A DNA stretch of 64,000 nt from Anniella stebbinsi (GCA_029215795.1 JARDYH010000005.1:13424001-13488000), one strand, 5' to 3'; numbered from the stretch's first letter, positions 34,491-48,217 are shown. The notes: generated by a model from the letters alone, not told the origin. A program made the numbers and translations.

Positions 34491-36064
34491 AATGAAAGGC
34501 ATCCATCTCTTACCCAAAGTAAACACACAGTGGTTTTTCCAAAGGAGGTTGAGATGCTCCCCTCTAGTGGACATTTGGGAGGTAACAGGCCTGCTTTTCT
34601 CTACTGGGCCGGTCAAAACACGAGAAGCAGCTAGACAAAGGCCTGTGACCTGAAGACCTTCGGACTAATCCCAGGTATGTGAGAACTGGTTGTGTTTGCC
34701 AAGTAGTAAAGGGAGGATACTCCACATGCTCAGCCAGCCCCCCTTCCCCATTTTTACATTATTATTTCACACAACTCAGAATGGTAAGCTGTGGCATTAT
34801 AAGCACGTTTGGGGGCTGAGCCCTGGTAGGCCCCAACTCGAAATTAGCTCTCTACGTGCTATTTGTTGCCTATGGCTGAGGGACTGTGGGAGTTGTAGTC
34901 CAATAATCTGAAGGGCGCCAGCTTGGGAAAACTTCTAGATCACTTGAGCCAAACCCATTGGCTCATTTGGAGGATGGATGAGTCTGGCAGCTAGGCTTCT
35001 TTCCATTTTACCAGTCTCGTTTTGCTGAGACGCCAACAAGAGACCTGGGGAGTGCTTGTCCCGTTGTCCTGTCTCTATCCTTTCTCCAGTCAGTTCAGTT
35101 CCTTTGACGTTCCCTGGGCACCCTCACACAAAATCCATACTAGTAGAAGAAGGGTGATCAAAATACAAGCTAGAGCTCATGAAGAAATAGGCCTATTGGT
35201 GACTATTTGCCATAACAAGTGGAACTTTCACGTGTCTGTTCAAGGTTTCAGCCAATCAGCCATGCATCTTCCAGGATACTGGATTCCTGCTTGACAACTG
35301 GTTGGGCACTGTGTGAACATAAGTGCTGCACTAGATGGACCCTTGGTCTGATCCAGCATCAGGGCTCTCCATATGTTCTCTATTCCATTCCCTCCCACCA
35401 AATTAATGGCTTTCTCTTTCCCCCTCCAACAAACACTGTGGTTCACTGGGCTGTTTGGGGGTTTCTCCCTCTCTTCAAGTTCCAGGGGGGCTGGCACTTC
35501 TGGTCCCCCCAAAGCTGCTGACACCTCCCACTTGTGAGTGGGTGGTGTCCTTTGACTACATTAGGATCAGCACTTCGATGATTAGTTTGGTATTAATTTT
35601 TAGGATAGCTAAATGGAATTCCTCTGTATACATCTGAGTAACAGATGTTGGGCTGATGGAAGTCAAAGGCAAAACATCTGGAGGGCCACAAGTTGCCCTC
35701 CCATGCTGGGGACAAAATAAAGGGGAAGGAAAGGCAGCCCCTCCATGCTCTGCTTGTGGCTGCTAGTGGAAGCAAATGGACTATGCTGACCCTTGGTGTG
35801 ATCCGGGCACAGACATTTCTTAAGTTCTTAAAATCAATCTGTTCCAAACCCAGATTTATGAGCATCAGCAGAGCTGGGTGCCAGGCTAGGGCTGGAACGA
35901 CAAAGACAGGGATGACCTTCCTATAGGCCCACATTGTGCATTACTTTGCAGGAGAAAGCACCTTTTGCTGCTCCAGCAAATGGAAAGGAGCTCCCCACAT
36001 CCTTCCCCTGCTCTCTTGGTTCACAAGCAGGCAAAGTCAAAATTAGAGAGCATATGCTATAAGG

Positions 36065-36196
36065 CAGGGGTAGGCAACCTGCAGTTGTCCGGTCATTTTG
36101 GAATACAACTCCCATCAGCCCCACCCAGCATGGCCAATGTCAAAGGATCATAGTTGTAATCCAACACATCTGGAGGGCACCAGGCTGCCTACCCAC
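36065..36196. mobile_element. Small palindromic MITE (CAACTCCCATCAGCCC family)
   Basis: It runs from CAGGGGTAGGCAACCTGC to AGGCTGCCTACCC with ACAACTCCCATCAGCCCC inside. Confidence 0.65.
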
Positions 36197-36999
36197 GCTA
36201 TGAGGTGCCATTCGATACTGCATTGTGTTTGTGGCGGTGTTGCCTTTGGCCCTGTTTGTCTCAGCTGGTACGATGGCACACAATGTCAGTGACTGCAGTC
36301 CAGATTTTGTGATGTCATGGAAAATTTGCCTGCAGTCGAAAATATCATGCAGGATGTAGGAGCAGCTTTGTGGGTTAGGCTAGGGGATAGGAAGCTAGGA
36401 GGCAGGGAGCCAAAAGCCGAGATGGCTGAAGGAAGGGTACAAAATAAACAATAAATTGAGAAAGATGAATCATAAGGAAGGGTAGGGTTGAGGAGGAGGC
36501 TTAAGGAGAAGGGAAGAGCAGACAAAGAAAGAGAGGGGGGGTCTCTCAAAAGGCCTAAGGTCAGCCTGCCTGCTGATGCTGGGGCCTCAAGAAGGCTAAA
36601 GAGGCTGTCTAAACATTGTATTTGCCCCATGGTGGCTCCAAATCAGTACTGCGTCAGGTATATGACACAACCGCCAATTCACTGCCACCGCGGGGCAAAG
36701 AGACGATGATGCACAATGGAAAAGTTGGAGCCTTACCCCAACTTTTCCTGCCAGAGCAAGATCAGCACAGCTCTTCTGTCGCCTGTGTTTGCTCTGGTGC
36801 CGCGCTGGGGGGCCGTTCCCGATGGAAGGTGACCTCCCATTGGTCATCTTAACCTGGGGGAGGGGAGGGGTTGGACCCAGCGAACCAAATAGCCGCCAGA
36901 AACCTGCCTTCATCTAGATAAGTCGCCGCCACCCCGCAGCAGCACCAACTCCACTCCGTGAAGGCAGGGCCTAAGTGTGCTCCCAGATGGAGGACTCCT

Positions 37000-37205
37000 A
37001 GCACTACCAGCATTGTGCATCTGTTCCGTCTTTTCTTCCTTGATGGATTTGTTGTAATTAGAAAAACGACAGGAGAAGTGGTGGGAAGACATGGGAACCT
37101 TATGAACGGCAGACAGTGTTGTCTGGAGTGCACCCTTCACTCCCATAAAATTCCAAGCTTCAGGCAGACTGTTGAGAGGATAGGAGTCTCAATCTGGAAA
37201 CACAC
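37000..37205 (+). repeat. Interspersed repeat family C, copy 1
   Basis: CATTGTGCATCTGTTCCGTC, GGAGAAGTGGTGGGAAGAC and CCCATAAAATTCCAAGC recur in order at 44043-44255 and, on the other strand, at 49456-49672. Unknown family, no coding capacity. Confidence 0.5.
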
Positions 37206-38224
37206 TAGGTGGATAAAGGGAATGGGACAGAGTAGGATGTAGTCTGGAAAGCATGGCCAGTGGAGACATGGGGCCGAAGACAGGAGGAGCTAGGGAGAAA
37301 TGGGACTGTGGTGAAACCACACCTATGATCTGGGATAGGAGAGGCCATGTACTATTGTCAGAAAGGAAATCTTGTGGCAAGCGGGATATGGAGGGCCGGA
37401 GATGATGGGCCAGAGAACAAAGCTTTCTAGTAAGAACATAAGAAGAGCCCTGCTGGATCCGACCAAGGTATATATAGCCTTACTGCCTCTGATACTGGAG
37501 GTAGCACAGAGCCATCAGGACTAGTAACCATTAATAACCTTCTCCTCCAAGAACTTATCCATCCCCCTCTTAGACCTCTATCGCACCTAATTTCCCTCCT
37601 GGGTTTGCCTCCGTGTTTTTTTACCTCTGAGGCAGAAGTGCGTCACGTTTATGATCCCTTGCACCTGAATAGCTGCTCCTTTGCTCGTTAGCTCTTCAGC
37701 TCCACTCCACCCCTCCCTTTCTCTTTCCCCTCCAGTCAGGTCCTGTCAGGTGAGCACTTCAACCGGACCGCTTTTCTCCCGGCAAAAATGGAACGACCCT
37801 TTAGTCTGGCTCTTTGGGGGCATTGAGGGAATACAATCCTGTCTCTGCATTGTATGATTTTTTAAAACGCTTTGGAGCCTGGGATGCAAGGTTTGGGCTT
37901 TATATTGAGGCTTGGAGCAGGCTGCTGGGAGAGATTGCTTTCCCCTGCCAGGATCTGATGCAACCCATTCAAGCCCCCAGTTCTTTTAAAACTACAAGGA
38001 GGCTTAGGGCGCATTGAATGCGTTTAGGGAAAATAATCCAGACTTTTAGCGTTCTAGGAAAGGCTGGGGAAGAGGCGTGGTGTCAGCAGGACAGGCACGA
38101 AGTCATGTGAGTACCGTGCTGCAAATCTGCACACCAGACATGGAGCGAATGCACTAAATCGCTGGGGTGATGGAGCTCCAAAAGCCATCCAAATTGGTGG
38201 CCATCACTGCAACTTGTGGTAGTC

Positions 38225-38355
38225 CAGCTTTCCCCAACCTGGGGCCTTCCAGATGTGTTGGACTATGACTCTCATCAACTCTAGCCAGAATGGCCATGGG
38301 CAGAGGATGATGGGAGTTGTAGTCCAACAGATCTGGAGGGCATCAGGTTGGCGGA
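38225..38355. mobile_element. Small palindromic MITE (CAACTCCCATCAGCCC family)
   Basis: CAGCTTTCCCCAACCTGGGG and GCATCAGGTTGGCGGAGGCTG are the ends, with GATGATGGGAGTTGTAGTCC in the right arm. A second, different copy follows at about 38641-38775. Confidence 0.65.
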
Positions 38356-39102
38356 GGCTGGTCTAGGCCCTGCCAGGGCTGGTGTAACAGTTGCATACAA
38401 GGTCAGGTCTTTCATCTGTTGCCATAGCCGTCCTGTGGCCTAGGAGGAAGAAGGCAGCTGGGGGTAAATTCCACATACTGATTTATACTAAACCAGGCAG
38501 AGTCCTTCCTAGTAGAAAAGGGATGCCTGTCTGTAGTAGGAGGCAATGGCATGAAAGTGTTCCAGTGATTCTAGAGCTTTTTTGCAAGTGCTTATTTTAT
38601 CAGAAGAAACACCAGTGCTCAGATGGGCCAGAAAGCAATACACTCTGCCTTCCCCAACCTAGAGCTCTGCAGATGGTTTGGATTGCAACTCCCAGAATTC
38701 CTGACCATTGGCCATGCCAGGTGGGGCTGTTGGGAGTCCAAAGCAGCTGCAAGGCACCAAGTTGGAAAAAGCAGCCCCACCCCTAATCCCAAATGCAGTA
38801 GATAGAAGCTGACTCTGGTTACTGATGGGAAAAGGGCACGTTTCACATTATTAATTAATTAATTTACCTGGCACCTTAATGTTTTTTCCATTTTTTATTA
38901 AAGATTGTTTTACAGGGGGCAGGGAGTGAAGAAATTTGTGGGTGATATTGGAACTCCTGACGGACGCCATGGCACCCATGAGTGCCGTATTGGAGATCCC
39001 TGCTTTACGAAAACATTATAAGGTAGTTCAGTGTTATTATCCCCCAATTTCAGGTGAGGGCCTGGTGCTGAGAAATCACAGCTTGTCTAAGGCCACCTAG
39101 AG

Positions 39103-39232
39103 CAACCCTTCCCCAACTTGGAGCCCTCCAGATATTTGGAGCTACAACTCCCATCATCTCTAACCACTGGCCATGTTGGATGGGGTGGATGGGAATTGAC
39201 GTTCAAAACACTGGAGGGCTTTTGGTTAGGGA
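39103..39232. mobile_element. Small palindromic MITE (CAACTCCCATCAGCCC family)
   Basis: CAACCCTTCCCCAACTTGG...GAGCTACAACTCCCATCAT and GGGAATTGACGTTCAAAAC...GGTTAGGGAAG are its decayed arms. Confidence 0.6.
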
Positions 39233-40887
39233 AGTTCATGGCAGTAGCAGTGAATTTTTGTAAGTAGCAGTGAATTTTTGTAAGCCACCCAGAGCGCTTT
39301 GGCTATTGGGCGGTATAGAAATAAAATAAAATAACAGTGAGATTTCAACGAGTTTCCTCTTGATTCTTACCCACCATGCTGTACCAGAAGAGTACTTTCT
39401 TACCCTTAGCTGAGGAATTGGGATTGAGGAGAATCAGCAGAGCTGGAGGTGGCTGCGTAAGATGCGGGGAGGTGGAATGAAGGAGGAAAGGCCCAGGAGA
39501 GTAGCAGCCCTTTACCTCCGAAGCCAAATCTGGCATCCGCCCACACGTCCCGCCAACACTGCAACAGGCCAGAAATACATCAGCATGAATTAAAGAACAA
39601 AGGGAACGGCGACAGCAACTACGGATTCGTGTTCATTTGCAAAGCAAACAGCTAATGAACGCTGGAGGAACGGGAGCGGAGGAGCGAGCGAGCCTTTCAC
39701 CCGCTCATGAGGCCTAGATTTGCCAACTTTTCTATTATTTATTGACAGGTTTCCCCTGTATGTTTAACAGCTGCGTAACAGGCTGAAATTCAGCAAGTGA
39801 AGAGTTCTCCAGCATTGCATTTGTGTGCCCAAGAACGTAGAGTGGCTATGTGTGCTACTTTAGAAAGGACAGTCCTCTCTTTGAAGGGCTGTGCAGTCCA
39901 TGTCCTCTTTTTTTGGGTCACCCCCTAGTCCCACACATAGTGGGTACTGCCCATACAGGTGCTACACCTTCCATTGTGTTAGCAACTGGGGCAGGGGGAT
40001 AGTACTCCTCAGGTTGATGTTTTCTAGGGTATGGTCTTACTGCTGTGGGTTGCTGAATGCAGATATAGACACGTAGCTTCGGACCCTTTCTAGGAGACTG
40101 GTTCTCATGTTTCACCTCGGTCCCCAAAACCTTTGGAAGCTCGACTGAAGCAAGCGCAAGTTACTTCAAGGGCTCAGTCCCTTCCTCCTTAAGTAAGTAC
40201 ACTCAAGCATATCTACAAGAGAGGTACAAGTCCTCCAGAGCAAACCTGACTGGAAAAAATTGACCGACTTCCTCTTAAGTAAGCGTGTTCAGGAGAACAG
40301 TGTTCAACACTTCAAAGGAGGAAATCCTGTGCAATACTTGCACAGTCCTACGGCTAAGGTTGCTAATCTTGAAATACAAAAAAATTCTGATAGCTGGGCA
40401 TGACCAATGGGCAGAACCCAGAATTGGCACTGAGATAGGTCGAGCTGGCAGGCCTAGCCCAGTAGTTTGTGGTGAAGCTGGGGGCAGAGCCAAAGAGGTA
40501 ACAGTGGATGTGGCATGGAGCCCTATATTTTTTGGCATGCCTATGAGCGAAGCCCACTGCAAAAGATGTAACTTTAAAAAAAACAGCTGGGGGTGGTGAG
40601 GGTGGCAGTGATAGGTGAGGAGCCCTTGTGTCGTGCTTTTTGGAGAACTGGTCCAAAATCAGAAAAAAACTAGTCAAACTGATTTGATGGGGGGGGGGGT
40701 GTTGTCTAGATGGCGGGCAATCCTACAGAGAACCTAACTATACATTACATGCAAATGCACTCGGCTCTCATCCCAAACAGTCCCCACCTGATGTGGCTTT
40801 ATGGAGGGGGCGGGAGCGGATGGAAGAGAGTAGGTAGGGTGCATAAAATGTGAAGTTAAGCCCTGAGAAAGAAATGTTGGGAGGTCA

Positions 40888-41032
40888 CTAAGGCTGCACT
40901 CCTATGCATGTTTAGACAGGGGAAAGTCTGAGAATTTCCAGCATTCCCCAGCTAGTCATGTTGGCTGGGGAATGCTGGGAATTGTAGGACATTTTTTTTC
41001 TGTCTAAACATACATAAGATTGTGTGCTGAGG
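40888..41032. mobile_element. Short fold-back MITE
   Basis: AAGGCTGCACTCCTATGCAT and ACATAAGATTGTGTGCTG are decayed inverted ends. CAGCATTCCCCAGC and GCTGGGGAATGCTG form a perfect inner stem. Confidence 0.5.
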
Positions 41033-41056
41033 AGCAGTTTCTCCCTCAAGTATTCC

Positions 41057-41197
41057 TGGGTGACCATATGGAAAGGACAGGGCTCCTGTATCTTTAACAG
41101 TGTCATTTGTAAGCATGCAGCAGCTGCTGAAATTCCCTCTTCATCGCCACAGTTAAAGCTGCAGGAGCCCTGTCCTCCTTTCCACATGGTCCCCCCA
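41057..41197. mobile_element. hAT MITE, single-unit form
   Basis: It is about 140 bases, from GGGTGACCATATGGAAAGGA to TCCTTTCCACATGGTCC. It has one copy of the TTTAACAG...GAAATTCCCTCTTCATC...GTTAAAGCTGCAGGAGC core, so it represents the monomer of the dimers described elsewhere. Confidence 0.6.
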
Positions 41198-41308
41198 GTA
41201 TTATCAACAAATTAACATAATATAGTTAGCTTGAAATATTTGAAGCTGGTATAAACTGCACTATTGCACAAATATCAATATTGTTAAACTTAGCATTGCT
41301 GGTCCTAC

Positions 41309-41628
41309 TAGGCTGACCAGATAAAATCCAGGTCAGGGCTCATGTAACTTTAACAGTTGTAGAGAAAAGGGAATTTCAGCCAGTGTCATTTGTTTGCAAT
41401 TAGTTCCTGGTGAAATTCCCTCTTCATCACAACAGTTAAAGTTGCAGGCACTAGACTAGAGTGACCATATACAAAAGAAGGCAGGGCCCCTGCAACTTTA
41501 ACTGTTGTGATGAAGAAGGAATTTCACCAGGAACTAATTGCATACAAATGACACTGGCTGAAATTCCCTTTTCTCTACAACTGTTAAATTTACATGAGCC
41601 CTGACCTGGATTTTATCTGGTCACTCTA
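41309..41628. mobile_element. hAT MITE, inverted-dimer form, intact target duplication
   Basis: The element has 320 bases with the same ends as the copy at 27996. GGTCCTAC flanks it at 41301-41308 and 41629-41636. Confidence 0.85.
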
Positions 41629-42884
41629 GGTCCTACTGTTTATTCAGGTTGTTGCGTGCATTCACCTGCGTTCTTGTATAACACCCCAGTATTATCACCA
41701 TTGTAAACAGAACCCCCAGAGAGAGAGAGAGAGAACGAGAACATGAATTTTGAGGTGGTGGGGGCAGGGCATATGCATATCATGCCTGATATTTCCCTCA
41801 CAGCAGGTGAAATTGGTTCATGAGACATAGTGCTGCTGCTATAAATTGGTCTTGCTCCTCCAGCCCAGCATGACTGGGAAGAGAAGTCAAAGGCCTCACC
41901 TCAGGTGCCTAAACTACGGCGCAATTTGGAGGTGCCAATGTTCGTTGAACCTGGCAATGTTCGTCACTAGCAGTGGCCTCTTAAGTAAAACAAGAAGCAA
42001 AGGCAAGCGAGAGAAACGACTCTTGTCTCATACGATACACAGCATGAAAGAAAGCAGCTAAATTATTGTGTGTATGTACTCATAGCGAGGCATAGTGAGA
42101 CGCAGGACAGAAGCGTGTAGTGGTCACAGTTGTAGAGATCCACAAAAAAAGAAGTAAAAATGCAATCTATGCATGTATGTAATAGGCTCGGCCCTACCAT
42201 TAGGCAGAGTGAGGCAACTGCTTCAGGCAGTAGATGCTGGCAAGCAGAAGGCTGTTCCTCCTGAACGCCCTGATCATTCCCTTCTCCTTGTGGACGGTGC
42301 TGTGTGGGCCATAGGGCCTGTCATGCACCCCTAAATTAGCCTGCTGTTCTTGAGTGTGATGGAGGATGCTAGCTTGTTTGTCAGTGTTGAAGGAACATGT
42401 TGTTGCCAGTCCAGTTGACTCCTCTACATGGAATGGCGGAGAGGGGCATCTTTGTTGAGGCAGCAAAATGTCTTGGGCTGGCCCTCATATTGAGGGTTTC
42501 ATTCTGAATATGCAGTGTCTTGTAGAGGAGGAAGCAATGGTGGCACATTTTCTGGAGTGGTTGCTCCTCCAAGATGGGGTCAGCCCTAAAACAACTATTT
42601 TAGAAAGCCTGCGTGCAATGTGAATACTTTGTGCCATCTTGGAGGTGTTCTTTCTTGTCCCATTCCTTGGCCAACAACATGGGGGCAAAGGAGGCAAGGC
42701 GATGCTTCCCTTTACATGTACCACTTGCAGTGTTGTTGCTGCTGCCGTGCCACTCCAGATACATGGGACAGACCTCCACTATGCGGTTCCTCCCTTGTCG
42801 TGGTTATCGTGTCACACAAGCAAGGGATGGACACTTGCGCCTTCACACTCACCTCTTTGTCTACATGTCTGTTCTCTACATTGA

Positions 42885-43525
42885 CCAAGTTTGCATGATC
42901 ACGAAGGGGAAAATAAGCCAGCGTGGTCTATTTCCCCTGCCACATCTGCCGGTCGCATACTGGGGGGATTTGCATAATTAATAGGTCTGTGACCGGATCC
43001 AGAGCGGATCGGGCCGGATTGGATCTGCTCCAGGTCTGTGCAGAGCCCTCCCTCCCACTCTCCTTGCTCTCTCCCTCCCTCCGCCCAATCACCCTGCTTA
43101 CCTGCAGCCTCCTCTGTGTCGTCCTGTCTCCTCGCTGTGGGCCACTGCATTTCCTGGTCGTGGCAGGTGACATCGAAATGCGATTGCTCACAGCAAGGAT
43201 GGAAGACGACGGCAGGACGATGGCGGAGGAGGCAGCAGGTAAGCAGGGCGATTGGGGGAAGGGAGGGAGGGAGCGGGGAGAGCGGGAGGGAGGGCTCTGC
43301 ACGGACCCGGAGCGGATCCAGATCCAGATCCAAGGCGGAGCGGATCGGGGGTCCGTACATAGCCCTAATAATTAACCTTGTTGGCGCAGCTTGCCATATT
43401 GTGCAAACCTGGAGAGGGTAGCTTGTCGCCATGGTTAACGAACCGATCTGCATGTGTGGCGAGGGAAATAAACCATCGTAGCTTATTTCACCCTCCATGA
43501 TCGTGTGAGCAGACTTGGTCTGTAG
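42885..43525. mobile_element. Host TIR element interrupted by the hAT element at 42982
   Basis: Flanking arms GCATGATCACGAAGGGGAAA / TAAGCCAGCGTGGTC and GACCATCGTAGC-type / CCCTCCATGATCGTGTGAGC are inverted relative to each other. The hAT insertion splits the middle. Superfamily is unclear. Confidence 0.45.
42982..43367. mobile_element. hAT fold-back element (TAGGGCTGTG family), longer copy
   Basis: The element has 386 bases, TAGGTCTGTGACCGGATCC to GTCCGTACATAGCCCTA, flanked by ATAATTAA at 42974-42981 and 43368-43375. Long arms (CTCCCTCCCTCCGCCCAATC against its complement, and CCTGCTTACCTGCAGCC) surround a spacer of about 140 bases. It sits inside another inverted-repeat element spanning about 42885-43525. 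Confidence 0.85.
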
Positions 43526-44042
43526 CAGCACCAGCTGCAGCAACCACAGTATAGAAATGTCTCACAATTCACTTCCCGTCAGGAGCAACCTACATATCAC
43601 ATAGCAGTCCGGTGTAAACTCCCTCACTTGCCCCCTTCTCCATTGCAAAATGTCCTCAGGAAGGGGTACCTTACACCCAAAATGGGGCAGAGAAAATAGA
43701 TTCTTTAATTCCCCTGCGAAACATCCTTCACTTGAAATTCCCCAACCCAGCTAGCTGCTTTTGGCAATATTATCATAGGCAGAGGCTACTTGGGAAATAT
43801 TTGCCATCAGTTCTGGAGAATTTTGGAAATAATCAGGGGCAGGAAGAATTTACCAGTTCTAATCATTAAAGAAAATTGTAAGGCAGGACAGGGATGCCCT
43901 TGGGGAGTGGAGTTCTTACTTGTGGTCTGCATCAAGTCTCATTGCTCACAGTGGATACAGGCACCTCAGTCCTGGTTGCATTTTGTTCTTATGATACAGT
44001 GCAGGAACACCAAGGTCATGTATCATATGGGTTTAGGGTACT

Positions 44043-44255
44043 TCCACTGCTAATCAGAATGCATTGTGCATCTATTCTGTCCTTTTTTTCTTCCTTAACC
44101 GTTATTTTGCAGTAAAAAAAAAAAAGATGGAAGGAGCAGTGGAAAAACATAGGAGAGCTATGAGTGGAAGAAGTCATCATGTGGTGGGAGGGGAACTCCC
44201 CCATAAAATTCCATGAACTAGGCAAAGCAATGGCACAATAAAATCTGGAAGCAAC
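44043..44255 (+). repeat. Interspersed repeat family C, copy 2
   Basis: CATTGTGCATCTATTCTGTC, an A-run after TTTTGCAGT, and CCCATAAAATTCCATGAAC align with the copies at 37.0 and 49.5 kb. Confidence 0.5.
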
Positions 44256-44259
44256 CTTG

Positions 44260-47200
44260 GTTAGCCAGATAGGTGCCCCTCCCCGAGAAAAGTGAGTCTG
44301 GTGCAGATTAAATGAATTTTGTGGACCAAGAAAGAAAAAGGCTTCCAAGAGACTGATGGATCTACAACCTGGTGGGGGAGGAAAGAAAGTCAGCAACGAC
44401 AGGATTTTGTTGAAAAATAAATTTATTTACAGGGCAGGATCCCAGAGAGATTCATCATAAAAAATAAAACAGGATCCAAGCCCCAGTGCAGAGGTAACCA
44501 GAGAGGGACTGATCCCCATCACCCCTGGCTCAGGGACCAAGACTGGATCAACAATGAAGAAGATCAGGGAAGAGGATGCTGCAGTAGAACTACTTCAGCA
44601 TCTTGCAGGAGCCCCCCTATGAGGAGCAGGATCCCAGTAGAGCATCTACTTCAGACAAAAGTGTTGAATCCCTGGATTTTGCCCTGTCCTTTCCATGTGT
44701 CTCAACCAATCCCTGCCACGTTGGCACTCTCTCGGACCCAAAGTGCCGCTGAGTTAGAAAGAGAAATCCTGAACAGCACAGACCCAGCAAAACTGGCCGA
44801 GTCCCCAAATACAAAAGGGAAGCATGTTCAAGTGAAGAAGGCAAAAATGACACTCCTGACCCTAGATATCTGCTAGGTATGCTCTTCTGCATTACATCCA
44901 GGTGGAATACTCCTGGAATCAATGATACCAAGTCTCTAACTCATAGCCTGTAATTAGAACCAGTGTGGTGCAGCAGGTAGTGTCGGGTTTGGGTGTGATA
45001 TGACTCTCAGGTTAACGTGATATGAGCTTTCTAAAAGGGGAGAGAGGAAATCACCATTCCCCACCCCCCCACTCCGCCATAATTCTCCTGACGAAGCTTT
45101 CTTGGGTGCGCACCTCTGCGCAACCAGATTTAGAGGAGATTCTTTTGGATGTGGGCGCCCCTGAAGAATCTGCATAAGAAGCTACATCTGCCAAAATGGG
45201 GCAGATCTTTTAATGGCCATTTAAATACAGGAGCCCTGTCCTACTTTGTACCAGATTATTTTTTTTTTAGGGTAAATAGGGTAGTAAAGTACTTTAGTCT
45301 GAAAAGTGCTTCAGGAATCTTATATACAAAAGTCCGTTTTCAAAACTGAACCCAGGGTAAGGATTTAGAGCTAGGAGCAGTCCTAAATTCTTATCAGGCC
45401 GCTGTCATCAGCAACAGGGAGAAGGGTAGCACCAGCCCCAACAGTGTCAATGAGTGCATCCTTTTCCATTCTCCTTTATAAGAGAATGGCTGCCATTCTT
45501 TCGTATGGAAAAAAGTTAAGTTCTGCACTTGCAGACAATTTTGGGGTTGGGGACAAACCTGCTTACCAGCCCAGACAATGGCAGCCTGGTCTCCTTCAAC
45601 AGGAACCCCCTGGGAGTGCAATTCACAGGCCCACCCCTTCTTATACCCAGCACAATGATGCACATCTGTTAATAGATTTATGGAATATTTTCGTTATAGG
45701 TGAAGTCAGGCCAGCTTCTTCACTCAATGAATGGGCGGTGGTGAATAAGGTTGGGGAAAAGGCTGCAACTTTCCACCATCTTCCACCCATCACACTTACT
45801 ATAGAGAGAAAAGTTTCAGTTTGCATGACACAACCGCCCAACGTGGCTTAATTTAGCTGTGGGGGTGTCGTGTCATGTTATTTGAAGGTTGTCTACCCCC
45901 TCAAACAATGCACAATGCCAGGTTTCCACAATACAGCAAGCTACGAGTGTGCCGGCGTTTGCATATTCAAAACGGCAGCTGGCACACTCTGTTAAGCCCT
46001 GTGGGGAAATTAACCCAAAGCGGTTTAACATTACATGCACAGAGCTCCATACTCTTCCCATTGTTCTAGCTTTGTTACACTCAATACGTTCTTACATGTA
46101 TTGAGAAGCCACCATGGGTGAACTCCCCCACTGTTGTTGTTTTTTTTACAGGGTGGTGGCTGCCATTTTGAATATGCGTGGCGTAGCTTCTCATGACATG
46201 TGAACCCAGCGAGGGTGGGTTGCTGTTGTGATTAACAAGCCAGAGGCAACCTGAAAACAGCCCTTGAGTCCTAGGTGACTTGCCAACCACCCCAACACCC
46301 CATCGTCGCTGGGTTCACACGTGAGAAGCTATGTCACATCCCGAATATCCACAATGGTAGTGGTGGCGACAACTAGAAGCCCTGTGGGAAAATTCACCCA
46401 TGGTGGCTTCTTGTTACATGTGAACTAGGTCAGTGTCAAAGAAATATAAAAGGAGCAGTCTGAGAAATATGAGGAAAGCAATATATTGAAGATTTGGGGC
46501 CTACCTGGCAAGGAGAAAAGGGGTGATGTAGTGCAATTTTTTACCCCAGCCCTTCCTTTTGGTTTTATCAAGAGGAAGAAAAGGGAGGCAATGTATTGGA
46601 AACTTCCTTCCCTTCTCATCCATCGCTGAAGCCACTGCCACAGGAAATGCAAGAGATTAGGCTTCTTAAGGCCCACCACAGAACAGGGTGGAGAACAATG
46701 GTGTAGTAGTGAATTTTGAAGTGCAGGCACTCATCATGATAGTCCCATAGCCATGCCCCTAGGGAGAGTCCAAGAATGCTGTGCCGATCCATATCAACAA
46801 ATCAGTCCTAGCGGGTTTTCATCTCCACCAGGAACAGATCTTTTGTCAAGCTAATGGGTCTCAATTGCCTATTCAGGACAATGCAACCCCAAAATACTTT
46901 GCATTGCAACAGGGATAGCCCACAATACTATACTATTGCATGGAAAATCCATTCTCTCTCCCCACCCTCATCTGCAAGTGAGGACTGCAGCTAAACTCAA
47001 AAGAGAAACCTGGGGGATGTGGCAGATGACATCAACATCCCTGTTCATCAAAAAGTGCTGGTGCTTCATCCCTATGAGCTCTGGTTCCACTACACCACTG
47101 ATTGGAGAAGGTATAGTAGTGATTGGGCTTGGGGAAGGAGCAGAAGAAGGGTGATGCAGGGGAAAGGGGCCTGGGCCCTCCCCTCCACAAGACGTTTCAC

Positions 47201-48130
47201 AGGAGTAACCCCATTACCTTCTTGAGTCTCTCAGAATTCTTCCAAGAAGGGCATCTCCTGACACTGGTATTATATTTTGATAAAACCTGTTTTCTGGTTT
47301 GAACACTTGCCAAATGGACACATTTCATTGCCCCTGGTTCTCACCATAATGTAGGGGGTGAAAGGTTTCAGACTTGGCGACTCAGTGGAGACCAGGGGCA
47401 TTGAAACTCTTTCAACCTGAGGGCCGAATTCCATTTTGGAGAATAAATTGATGGCTGCATTCTAGTGGTGGGCAGGACCACCACTAGAATGCAGGACCAC
47501 CACTAGAGCTTTGAGCTGCATATTGCAGCTCAAAGCTCTTACTACCAGTAGCTAAGCTTTACAAGAGGCCTTTCAATCTTTGAAAATGAGGGAAAATGCA
47601 CTAAAGCTGGGAAAATATGGTAAAAGCTGGAAAACCTTGAACCAGAGGAGTTCAAAGAATGAACCCTGTTGGGAGAAAGAGCATTTGGACAGGGGGAAAG
47701 GACGTGGCCGTCAGGGAACCCTGGAGGGCTGGATTGGGACCCCAGAAGTATCCCAGGTCTGAGGTTCCCCACCCGTAATGCACACCAACGGCCCAGACCT
47801 GTGAAGAATGCTGTAAGTAAGCCTATTGACTTCAATGGGCTGAAGCACGCTGAAGACCACGTAGGATCAGGCTGTAACTTGTAAAGAAACTCTTGCTTAA
47901 AACAAAGTTAATCCGAGTTAGAACACTGCTCAAATTAAATATAGTTTGGATTGTACTGAATATAAAGAAATACAGCCCCCATTGATTCCACAGGATTACT
48001 CTCAATTTACAAGTAATGGAATGTGAGAAGGAGAGACATTCTGGAATCCGTCTGTGTGTATAGTGTCCTGCAGTATTGTTTTCTATAGTCCTTTTTGCAA
48101 TTACCCCTTGAACATGCTACCGAGTGAGGG
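44260..48130. other. Intergenic, diverged repeats
   Basis: Inverted segments at 46083-46430 (ACATGTGAACCCAGC and GCTGGGTTCACACGTG, with AGAAGC nearby) suggest decayed relatives of the TGGGTTCACAC element at 2.3 kb. No gene is visible between the LRRN 3' end and ELK1. Confidence 0.4.
47397..47580 (+). repeat. Interspersed repeat family D, copy 2
   Basis: It has GGGCCGAATTCCATTTTGG, TGCATTCTAGTGGTGGGC and GAGGCCTTTCAATC, as in copy 1. GACCACCACTAGA is locally duplicated, and AGCTTTGAGCTGCATATTGC with its complement forms a hairpin at about 47507-47540. Confidence 0.45.
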
Positions 48131-48217
48131 ATCCTTTTGTCACATGGGTCAGCACTAATATATGGCTACAAACATTGTTTTACTCTAGCACAAAAGTTTT
48201 TGAAAGCTGCGCAAGTT

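Noticed and set aside
42899..43543. Long open frames on both strands
   Set aside because: They lie in the fold-back hAT element; the two strands encode similar text because of the inverted repeat.
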